Source: CAVQNQ01 sp964427655
GTDB lineage: Bacteria; Acidobacteriota; Terriglobia; Bryobacterales; Bryobacteraceae
NCBI GenBank assembly: GCA_964427655.1
Contig: CAYRWE010000062.1
Span: 1-21,771, forward strand
Reading direction: 5' to 3'
Length of the DNA: 21,771 nucleotides
Under the pieces are notes generated by a model that did no database searches, was not told the DNA's origin, and saw nothing but the letters and a program-made list of their open reading frames with translations. The position numbers and the translations under genes are program-made. This document shows positions 15,089 through 21,771 of this stretch, in pieces; position 1 is the stretch's first letter, and each line of letters begins with the position of its first letter.

Positions 15089-16120
15089 ATGCCGCAAGAT
15101 TATCGCAGCTCCAACAGGCGGGCCTTTCTCGAAACCATGGGTGTGGGAGCGCTTGGCTTAGCGCTCGCGCGCACGGCCCGATCCGCAGGCAGCAAACCCC
15201 TGCGCGGCCTTTTTCCGATCGCGCCGACGCCGGTCACTCCGTCCAATGAACTCGATCTGGAGTGCCTCCAGAACGAAATCAAATTTTGCAACCGGTTTAA
15301 GGTACACGGCTTCGCCTGGCCACAGATCGCCAGCGGCTGGGATACCCTTACCGAAAAAGAGCGGATGGACGGCATGGAAGCCGTGCTGTCCGCGGGCAAG
15401 GGCGGCTCGACCGCCATTGTGATCGGCGTACAGGACAAGCAAAACAACCTCCAGCAATCTTTGTCCTATGCCAAATTCGCTGCCAAGAACGGTGCCGATG
15501 CGATCGTCTCGCTGCCGCCCTCGAACGCCGACGACAAGACGATGATCGAGTATTACAAGACCATCGGCGCCGCCACGGAGCTGCCGCTCTTCGTGCAGAC
15601 CCGGGGCGATATGAGCGTGGACCTGATCGTCGAGATGTTCCGCCAGATTCCCACCATGAAGTGCGTGAAGGACGAGGCGGGCTATCCCTTGGGGCGCATC
15701 AAAGAGATCCGCGAGCGGACCAACGACAAACTGGCGGTCTTCTCCGGGAACGGCGTCCGGACCTTGATCGACGAGATGCGGCTGGGCTTCGCCGGCCATT
15801 GCCCCACGCTGGAGCTGTCAGATTTCTACGCCTCCGCTTTCGACCTGTGGCACTCAGGCAAGCAGCGGGAAGCTTTCGACATGTTCGGAAGGCTGCAGGC
15901 ATTCGGCACCATCACCGGGGCGACGCAATACCTCCTGGTCGTGCGTGGCGTCTTCAAGGAGACCACCAAGACCCGCGTCAGCGCCATGATGGGTGGGGGA
16001 CCCGCTGGCGGACGGGGTGCGGGCGGTGGCAGACCTCCGGTTCCTCCGCTCGATGAAGCCGGCAAGCAGGCCATTCGCGACGCCTGGAGCGAGTTCATGA
16101 AGCCCTACCTGCGGGCCTAG
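15089..16120 (+). CDS. Tat-exported, divergent DHDPS-family protein
   Basis: A 343-residue protein of the dihydrodipicolinate synthase/lyase family with a twin-arginine signal (SNRRAFLETMGVGALGLALA, residues 8-27). The Schiff-base lysine is kept (CVKDEAG, K194). The family tyrosine position reads LFVQT (168-171) instead of YNxP, and the GxTGE loop reads ASGWDTL. The chemistry may therefore differ from normal aldolases, or catalysis may use other residues. Near the C-terminus residues 300-316 are Gly/Arg-rich (GGGPAGGRGAGGGR), like the insert in the upstream enolase-type enzyme. AGGAGA precedes the ATG by about 6 nt. It is co-transcribed with the gene before it and would act on the same substrate chain outside the cytoplasm, for example dehydration then retro-aldol cleavage; this order is inference. 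mutS follows 36 nt downstream. Confidence 0.88.
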   Translation: MPQDYRSSNRRAFLETMGVGALGLALARTARSAGSKPLRGLFPIAPTPVTPSNELDLECLQNEIKFCNRFKVHGFAWPQIASGWDTLTEKERMDGMEAVLSAGKGGSTAIVIGVQDKQNNLQQSLSYAKFAAKNGADAIVSLPPSNADDKTMIEYYKTIGAATELPLFVQTRGDMSVDLIVEMFRQIPTMKCVKDEAGYPLGRIKEIRERTNDKLAVFSGNGVRTLIDEMRLGFAGHCPTLELSDFYASAFDLWHSGKQREAFDMFGRLQAFGTITGATQYLLVVRGVFKETTKTRVSAMMGGGPAGGRGAGGGRPPVPPLDEAGKQAIRDAWSEFMKPYLRA

Positions 16121-16156
16121 GGATGCTTTTAGCTTTGGCTTGCCCCGTGGGCGCCC

Positions 16157-18766
16157 ATGTCCTCTGAGGCTTCCACGCCGCTCATGCGGCAGTATCAGAG
16201 CGTCAAAGAGCAGGTGCCGGGCACGCTGCTGATGTTCCGGCTGGGCGATTTCTACGAGCTGTTCTTCGAGGACGCGGTCACGGCGGCGCGCGAACTCGAA
16301 ATCACGCTGACCGCGCGCAACAAGGAAAAGGGCACCGCCATCCCTATGTGTGGCGTGCCCTACCATGCCGCGGAGAGCTACGTCGCGCGCCTGGTGCAGA
16401 AGGGCTATCGCGTGGCCATCTGCGACCAGATGGAGGATCCGCGCTTCTCGAAGAAGCTGGTGAAGCGCGAACTCACACGCGTCGTCACGCCGGGCACGGC
16501 CATGGATGCCAACCTGGTGCGCTCGCGCGAAAACAATTACCTGGCGGCGGTGGCACGGGCGGGCAGCCGCTCCGGCGTGGCGCATGTGGATCTCTCGACC
16601 GGCGAGTTCCGCGTCACCGAGACGGACGCGGCCGAAGAGCCGGCGGCGCTCGAGCAACTGGGCGCGCGCGAAGTGCTGGTTCCAGGCGATCTGCCGCTGC
16701 TGACAGGCGACGAGCGGGGCGGGCCGCGCACGACACGCACGGAGCTCGAGCCGTGGGTCTTCACGGCGGATTACGCCGGGCGCACGCTGCGCGAACATTT
16801 CAAGCTGCTGTCGCTCGATGGCTGCGGCCTGGCCGGACGGCCGGCGGCGGTGGGAGCGGCCGGCGCCATCCTCCACTACCTGCGCGAGACGCAGCGCGGG
16901 GCGCTCGATCACCTCGACCGGCCCGCATTCTACGACCGCGCCGATTGCATGGTGCTGGACACCGTGACGGTGCGCAATCTCGAATTAGTAGAGCCGATCT
17001 TCGCCGCCGATGCGGGAGCCGAAACCCAGCCGACGCTGCTCGGCGTGCTGGACCAGACCCTCACCGCGATGGGCGGCCGGCTGCTGCGTCAGCGGCTGCT
17101 GCGGCCCTCCATGGATTGCGCTGAGATCGACCAGCGGCTGGACGCGGTGGGAGAGCTGCTGCAACAGACTATTCTGCGGGCGGAACTGCGCAAGCAGCTT
17201 GGCGGCATCCTGGATCTCGAGCGGTTGCTCGCCAAGGTCACGCTGGGAAGCGCCGGACCGCGCGACGTGCTGGCGCTGGGCCGTTCGCTCGAAAAGATCC
17301 CCGTGCTGCGGCGCACCTTCGATACGCAGCAGGCCGCGCGGCTGCGCTCCCTGCACGAGCGCCTGGACGAACTGGCGGACGTGGCCGGCGCCATCCTCGA
17401 AGCCATCGCCGACGAGCCACCCATGGGGATCGCCGAGGGCGGCACCATCCGCGCGGGCTTCCACGCGGGGCTGGACGAGCTGCGCGACCTGAGCCTGAAC
17501 GGCCGCCAGTACATCGCGCAGATCGAGACCCGCGAGCGGCAGCGCACCGGCATCGGCTCGCTCAAGGTGCGTTTCAACAACGTCTTCGGCTACTACATCG
17601 AAATCACGCGCGCCAACCTGGCGGCGGCGCCGCCGGATTACGAGCGCAAGCAGACCCTGGCCAACGCCGAGCGCTTCACCACGCCGGAGCTGAAGGAATA
17701 CGAGCACAAGGTGCTGGACGCCGAGGAGAAGATCCTGGCGCTCGAAAAGGAGCTGTTCGCCGAGGTGCGCCAGCGCGTGGCGGCGCAAGCGCAGCGCATA
17801 CGGGCCACCGCGGGCGCCGTGGCCGAGCTGGACGTGACGGCCACGCTGGCGCAGGTGGCCGCCGAAAACCGCTACCAGCGGCCCACGTTTTCCGCGGATG
17901 GCGAGATGCGCATCATGGCGGGGCGCCATCCGGTGATCGAGCGCCTCACCGAGCAGGAGACCGGACGCTTCATCCCTAACGATCTCTACCTCAACGATTC
18001 CACGGACCGGATCGCCATCATCACCGGGCCCAACATGGGCGGCAAATCCACTTACCTGCGGCAAGCGGCGCTCATCGCCATTCTGGCGCAGATGGGTTCG
18101 TTCGTACCCGCCGAATCCGCCAGCCTGCCGGTAATCGACCGCGTTTTCACGCGCATCGGGGCTTCCGATAACCTGGCGCGCGGACGCTCCACCTTCATGG
18201 TGGAGATGACCGAAACGGCCGTGATTCTGAACACCGCGACGCCGCGCAGTTTCATCGTGCTGGACGAAATCGGCCGCGGCACTTCGACCTACGACGGCCT
18301 GGCGCTGGCGTGGGCGGTGGTGGAGCATGTGCACGACCGCACGCGCGCCAAGACGCTGTTCGCCACGCATTACCACGAGCTCACGGAGCTGGCCGAGCAG
18401 CTCGAGGGCGTGCGCAACCTCAAAGTCTCGGTGAAGGAAGCCGGCGACCGCATCATCTTCCTGCGCAAGGTCGAGCCGGGACGCGCCGACCGCAGCTACG
18501 GCATCGAAGTGGCGCGCCTGGCGGGTCTTCCGCCGGGGGTGATCGAACGCGCGCAGGAAGTTCTGAAACTGCACGAGCGCAGCGAGCATGCGGTGACCGG
18601 GGAGTTGGCTAAGGCCGAAGAGACCGGGCCGGTGCAGATTCAGCTCTTCGAGCCGCTGGGATACGGCATCGCGGAGCGCATCCGCGGGTTGAATCTGGAC
18701 GAACTGCGGCCCATTGAGGCGCTACGCCTGCTGGCCGAATTGCAGAAGGAGCTAGGGCGGCCGTGA
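16157..18766 (+). CDS. mutS: DNA mismatch repair protein MutS
   Basis: An 869-residue MutS, the ATPase that recognises mismatches and small loops behind the replication fork. The mismatch-reading FxE motif is present near the N-terminus (GDFYELF, F32/E34). The ATPase has Walker A GPNMGGKST (624-632) and Walker B with the signature DEIGRGTSTYDG (703-714), and FATHYHEL follows. Near the C-terminus QIQLF (827-831) matches a sliding-clamp-binding motif of the QxxLF kind. Length is normal for the family. ATG at 16157 is chosen because it opens the conserved N-terminus; no clear ribosome binding site is visible. The stop overlaps the GTG of anmK. No mutL is in the window. Confidence 0.98.
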   Translation: MSSEASTPLMRQYQSVKEQVPGTLLMFRLGDFYELFFEDAVTAARELEITLTARNKEKGTAIPMCGVPYHAAESYVARLVQKGYRVAICDQMEDPRFSKKLVKRELTRVVTPGTAMDANLVRSRENNYLAAVARAGSRSGVAHVDLSTGEFRVTETDAAEEPAALEQLGAREVLVPGDLPLLTGDERGGPRTTRTELEPWVFTADYAGRTLREHFKLLSLDGCGLAGRPAAVGAAGAILHYLRETQRGALDHLDRPAFYDRADCMVLDTVTVRNLELVEPIFAADAGAETQPTLLGVLDQTLTAMGGRLLRQRLLRPSMDCAEIDQRLDAVGELLQQTILRAELRKQLGGILDLERLLAKVTLGSAGPRDVLALGRSLEKIPVLRRTFDTQQAARLRSLHERLDELADVAGAILEAIADEPPMGIAEGGTIRAGFHAGLDELRDLSLNGRQYIAQIETRERQRTGIGSLKVRFNNVFGYYIEITRANLAAAPPDYERKQTLANAERFTTPELKEYEHKVLDAEEKILALEKELFAEVRQRVAAQAQRIRATAGAVAELDVTATLAQVAAENRYQRPTFSADGEMRIMAGRHPVIERLTEQETGRFIPNDLYLNDSTDRIAIITGPNMGGKSTYLRQAALIAILAQMGSFVPAESASLPVIDRVFTRIGASDNLARGRSTFMVEMTETAVILNTATPRSFIVLDEIGRGTSTYDGLALAWAVVEHVHDRTRAKTLFATHYHELTELAEQLEGVRNLKVSVKEAGDRIIFLRKVEPGRADRSYGIEVARLAGLPPGVIERAQEVLKLHERSEHAVTGELAKAEETGPVQIQLFEPLGYGIAERIRGLNLDELRPIEALRLLAELQKELGRP

Positions 18767-19842
18767 GAGTCGCGGGCGTGATGAGTGGCACGTCGCTCGA
18801 TGGCATCGATGTCGCCATTGTCGAGATTCGCGGCCGGCACGTCGAGACACTGGGATTTCGGAGTACGCCCTATCCCGAGGCCGTGCGCCGGGCGATTCTG
18901 GAAGTTTCGAACGCCGCCACCACCACGGCCGCGATCTCGCGCCTGAATTACCGGCTGGGCGAACTCTATGCGCGGGCCGTGAAGGCCGCCATCGAGCGCT
19001 ACGGTCCCGTGGAGCTGATCGGCTGTCATGGACAGACGATATTCCACGAGGGCGGCTCGAACACCATGCAGATCGGCGAGGCGGCCGTGATCGCGGAGCG
19101 CACGGGCGTGCCGGTCATCTCGAATTTCCGCGCGCGCGATATCGCCGCGGGCGGGCAGGGCGCGCCGCTGGTGCCGTATGTGGATTACCTGCTGTTCCGT
19201 CATCCCCGGCGCCGGCGCATTGCGCTCAATATCGGAGGCATCGCCAACATCACCATCATTCCGCCGGCCGCGCGCCCGGATGAGGTGCTGGCTTTCGACA
19301 CGGGTCCCGGGAATATGGTGTTGGATGCCCTGGCGCGGCTGTTTTCCAAAGGCAAACTGAATTGCGATCGCGGCGGGCGCATCGCCGAAACCGGACGCGT
19401 GAATCGCAAACTGCTGGACGGATTACTGGCCGACCCGTACTATCGCCGCAAGCCGCCCAAGAGCGCCGGCCGCGAACAATACGGAACGGAATTTATCGCG
19501 CGATTAAGAAAGACCGGACTGGACCTGCCCGACCTGATGGCCACCGCGACCGCGCTCACCGCCGCCACCATTGCAATGGGCATAGGGAAAGCGGACGGCA
19601 CTCCCACCGAGGTAATCGTCTCGGGCGGGGGCGTTCACAATCCGCGGCTTATGGGGCAGCTTGCGGCTTTTTTGCCGGATTTCGCGGTTTCGTCTTCGCT
19701 GGGTTACGGCATCGACCCGGATGCCAAGGAGGCCATTGCGTTCGCGGTGCTGGCCTATCGCTCACGGCGCGGAGAGGCAGGAAATCTGCCTTCGGCAACC
19801 GGGGCGAAACACGCTGTGCCGCTCGGGAGCATGACAGCTTGA
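18763..19842 (+). CDS. anmK: Anhydro-N-acetylmuramic acid kinase AnmK
   Basis: A 359-residue cytosolic kinase of the sugar-kinase/Hsp70 fold that phosphorylates and opens 1,6-anhydro-MurNAc, the first step in reusing cell-wall muropeptide sugar. Family motifs are clear: VMSGTSLDGIDVAI near the N-terminus (nucleotide binding), GCHGQTIFHEG, FDTGPGNMVLDAL and VSGGGVHNPRLM. Length matches the family. The GTG start overlaps the mutS stop as GTGA, so translation is very likely coupled to mutS, although the two proteins have no known functional tie. It ends 3 nt before the convergent small gene. Confidence 0.96.
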   Translation: MRVAGVMSGTSLDGIDVAIVEIRGRHVETLGFRSTPYPEAVRRAILEVSNAATTTAAISRLNYRLGELYARAVKAAIERYGPVELIGCHGQTIFHEGGSNTMQIGEAAVIAERTGVPVISNFRARDIAAGGQGAPLVPYVDYLLFRHPRRRRIALNIGGIANITIIPPAARPDEVLAFDTGPGNMVLDALARLFSKGKLNCDRGGRIAETGRVNRKLLDGLLADPYYRRKPPKSAGREQYGTEFIARLRKTGLDLPDLMATATALTAATIAMGIGKADGTPTEVIVSGGGVHNPRLMGQLAAFLPDFAVSSSLGYGIDPDAKEAIAFAVLAYRSRRGEAGNLPSATGAKHAVPLGSMTA

Positions 19843-19845
19843 GCG

Positions 19846-20085
19846 TCAGCGGTACGAGGCTTCGGCTCCGGCTTCCACCGGAACAACCGCGGGGGAAACG
19901 GGCTTCCCCAACTGCATCCCGTCCCAGTCGTACGCGAATTCCTTACCGCAATCGAGACAAACGACATAGGTGCCATTGCGGGCCGAGCCTGGAATCGAAA
20001 ATCCGTTCCGGCGTCCGGGCGTCAAGGGAAAAGTGGTCCTGCGGTGAGAGCACGCGAATAACGAATTCAAAATAGATTGAAGCAT
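19846..20085 (-). CDS. Small Cys/His protein, possible zinc ribbon
   Basis: A 79-residue hypothetical protein. C12 and H14 (FACSHR) with C43 and C46 (VVCLDCGKEF) could form one zinc site. A helix-forming N-terminus (MLQSILNSLF) precedes the first pair, and the C-terminus is Pro/Ala-rich. The start is ATG at 20085 because GGGAGGAG lies 8 nt before it; the longer frame from 20103 would place this ribosome binding site inside the gene. I cannot name a function. It is alone on its strand, convergent with anmK. Confidence 0.7.
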   Translation of the reverse strand: MLQSILNSLFACSHRRTTFPLTPGRRNGFSIPGSARNGTYVVCLDCGKEFAYDWDGMQLGKPVSPAVVPVEAGAEASYR

Positions 20086-20215
20086 GCCGGTTGCTCCTCC
20101 CACTCAAATAGATACGATATACACCGCTTTCGTTTCAGTTCGCATGAGTACCCTAGGGTGGCGATGTGTGCTAGTACGGACAACCGACGCGAAGAATGAC
20201 GCTGGAATTGCAGAA

Positions 20216-21202
20216 TTACTCCGGCAATTTGGAGGCAATGGAGGCGGCAATAAGCTGCCCGTGCAAGCGGCCGTTTTCGATGAATATTTCGTTGGTGTGC
20301 ATTCCGCCGACGAGCACGCCGGCGAGGTAAATTCCGGCCCGCTGACTTTCCAGCGTCTGCGCGTCGATAGGCGGCCTAAGTGTAACCGGATCTATGCAAA
20401 TACCTGTGGAATTCAAGAATGCGAGATCGGGGTGATAACCGATGAGTGCGAAAACAAAGTCGTTGCGCAATGAAATCTCGCCTTCGGGTGTCGAGATTCG
20501 CAATGAATCCGGCAGTATCTCGAGCACGCGAGAGTTAAAATAAGCGCGGATTTCACTGCTCTTGATGCGGTTTTCTATGTTGGGCTTGATCCAATACTTG
20601 ACGGACTCCGAAATCGCCGGCCCGCGATGAATGAGCGTGACGCGCGCCCCGGTCCAGAACAGTTCCAACGCCGCGATAGCCGCCGAGTTCTTAGCGCCAA
20701 TCACCGCCACGTCGTGGTTATAGTACGGGTGAGGTTCCTTGTAGTAGTGATGAACTTTATCGAGATCTTCGCCGGGCACTTCGAGCCGGTTAGCGATGTC
20801 ATAGTAACCGGTCGCTAATACGATTTTGCGCGAGCGGTAGGTGTGCGGGCATCCCAGGCGGTCCTGGGTGAAGACCTCGAAGGCATTGTCTTCGCCGGCA
20901 ATGCGTTCGACGCGCTCGTACTGGCGGACATCCAGTCCGAAATGATCGGCCACGCGCCGATAATATTTCAGAGCTTCGGTGCGGTTAGGCTTCTCGTTCA
21001 GGCTGGTCATGGGAATGCCGCCGATTTCGAGCAGCTCGGGCGTAGTGAAGAACGTCATGTGGGTGGGGTAGTGGTAAATGGAATTCACCACGCAACCCTT
21101 CTCGACGATCGCGGCTTTCAGGCCGCGCCTCTGCAATTCAATTCCGCACGACAGGCCCGTGGGCCCGGCGCCGACCACCACGGCATCGAAAGATTCGCTC
21201 AC
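20216..21202 (-). CDS. YpdA/Bdr-like FAD-dependent NAD(P) oxidoreductase
   Basis: A 328-residue two-dinucleotide-binding flavoprotein. The FAD motif is VVVGAGPTGLSCG (8-20), ATGYYD is at 130-135 and the second nucleotide site is VIGAKNSAA (167-175). NEKPNRTEALKYYRRVA (69-85) and the C-terminal GGMHTNEIFIENGRLHG are typical of YpdA, the proposed bacillithiol-disulfide reductase. The cysteine of the GGGPCG motif in staphylococcal YpdA is a threonine here (GAGPTG); C19 is close by. So the low-molecular-weight thiol and mechanism are uncertain. GTG at 21202 begins only 2 nt after the alaS stop, so the two genes are probably translated in sequence. There is no strong ribosome binding site. Cytosolic; redox role expected. 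Confidence 0.9.
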   Translation of the reverse strand: MSESFDAVVVGAGPTGLSCGIELQRRGLKAAIVEKGCVVNSIYHYPTHMTFFTTPELLEIGGIPMTSLNEKPNRTEALKYYRRVADHFGLDVRQYERVERIAGEDNAFEVFTQDRLGCPHTYRSRKIVLATGYYDIANRLEVPGEDLDKVHHYYKEPHPYYNHDVAVIGAKNSAAIAALELFWTGARVTLIHRGPAISESVKYWIKPNIENRIKSSEIRAYFNSRVLEILPDSLRISTPEGEISLRNDFVFALIGYHPDLAFLNSTGICIDPVTLRPPIDAQTLESQRAGIYLAGVLVGGMHTNEIFIENGRLHGQLIAASIASKLPE

Positions 21203-21204
21203 GG

Positions 21205-21771
21205 TTACAGTTTGCTTTCCACTTCGCGATAAACGTTCTGCAATACGCCATCGAGGGCTCCGGCATCTTTTCCGCCGCCTTCGGCCATGTCGGGCCGGCC
21301 ACCGCCCTTACCGCCCATGGCTTGTGCCGCGGCCGACGTCAGTTTACCCGCATGCACCTTGCCAGTAAGATCCTTGGTTACGGCCGAAACGATCGCCACC
21401 GCACCATCCGCGACCGAAGCCAGCACCACCACGGCGCTCTTCCACTGATTGCGCAGCGAATCGGCCAGCGCGCGCATCTGCTGGCGGTCCATATCCTCCA
21501 GGCGCGCCGCCACCACGTGGACGCCCTTCAGTACGCGCGCCTGTGTCTGCAATTCCGCGGCCGCCGATTGCGCCAGCCGGTTCTTGTACTGTTCCATCTG
21601 GCGTGCCAGCGCGCGTTCTCCGGCCAACAGTTTTTCGACGTGCTCGATCAGCTCCGGCTCGGAGGCGCGCAGCAGCTCCGAAATTCGCCGCAGCGCTCCG
21701 GTGGATTCCTGGTACTGGCGCAAGGCGGCTTCCCCGGTGATGGCTTCGATGCGCCGCACGCCCGCCGAGAT
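21205..21771 (-). CDS. alaS: Alanyl-tRNA synthetase, C-terminal part
   Basis: The last 189 or so residues of AlaRS, reading in from the right edge (ISAGVRRIEAITG). Included are the end of the editing region, a coiled-coil-like helical stretch (ELIEHVEKLLAGERALARQM), and the C-terminal DHHA1/C-Ala domain with its glycine-rich GGKGGGRPDMAEGGGKD. The catalytic and most editing motifs lie outside the window. AlaRS charges tRNA-Ala and hydrolyses mischarged Ser or Gly. The stop TAA at 21205 is 2 nt before the YpdA-like start. Confidence 0.96.
   Translation of the reverse strand: MSAGVRRIEAITGEAALRQYQESTGALRRISELLRASEPELIEHVEKLLAGERALARQMEQYKNRLAQSAAAELQTQARVLKGVHVVAARLEDMDRQQMRALADSLRNQWKSAVVVLASVADGAVAIVSAVTKDLTGKVHAGKLTSAAAQAMGGKGGGRPDMAEGGGKDAGALDGVLQNVYREVESKL

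Overview
The window is GC-rich bacterial chromosome, densely coding on both strands. The gene content and style suggest an acidobacterium, probably of the Solibacter/Bryobacter kind. The clues are a fused E2-E1 2-oxoglutarate enzyme (Kgd type), a YpdA-type flavoprotein, many multihaem cytochromes, and Tat-exported sugar-acid-type enzymes with Gly/Arg-rich inserts. This placement is an inference; there is no rRNA or other marker to fix it.

Layout. 1-2759 (minus): the N-terminal two thirds or so of a multifunctional 2-oxoglutarate decarboxylase/dehydrogenase (kgd), running off the left edge, preceded by a secreted protein of unknown function. 2938-5382 (plus): an HDOD signalling protein with a duplicated N-terminal segment, then a fold-type I PLP aminotransferase. 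5421-8895 (minus): a three-gene operon for a small membrane protein, a nine-haem c-type/b-type cytochrome fusion, and a NapC/NirT-like hexahaem membrane cytochrome. The last two resemble in architecture the CbcL and ImcH quinol-oxidising cytochromes of Geobacter. 9272-11476: a small monohaem cytochrome and a receiver-like protein (minus), divergent from a PAS/AAA+/Fis-type sigma-54 activator (plus). The shared intergenic region holds a well-spaced -24/-12 promoter and two related dyads 32 bp apart, the expected layout for sigma-54 control of the cytochrome by its neighbour.

11859-13480 (plus) is the most interesting part. A DHDPS-family lyase/aldolase ends in a linker plus amphipathic helix that looks like a microcompartment encapsulation peptide. 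It overlaps by 4 nt a tandem-domain bacterial microcompartment (BMC) shell gene. The shell gene seems to use a CTG start. It also has a strong internal Shine-Dalgarno and ATG exactly in front of its second domain, so it could make both a tandem (BMC-T) and a single-domain (BMC-H) shell protein. This looks like a minimal or satellite aldolase microcompartment locus.

13690-16120 (plus), behind its own sigma-70-like promoter, encodes two Tat-exported enzymes: an enolase-superfamily protein and a second, divergent DHDPS-family protein. Both carry Gly/Arg-rich insertions, and together they suggest acid-sugar chemistry outside the cytoplasm. 16157-19842 (plus): mutS and anmK, overlapping by 4 nt. 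19846-21771 (minus): a small Cys/His protein, a YpdA-like FAD oxidoreductase, and the C-terminal end of alaS running off the right edge.

I see no tRNA, rRNA, CRISPR array, transposase or phage gene. Larger stretches without a convincing gene are 8949-9271 and 11477-11858.
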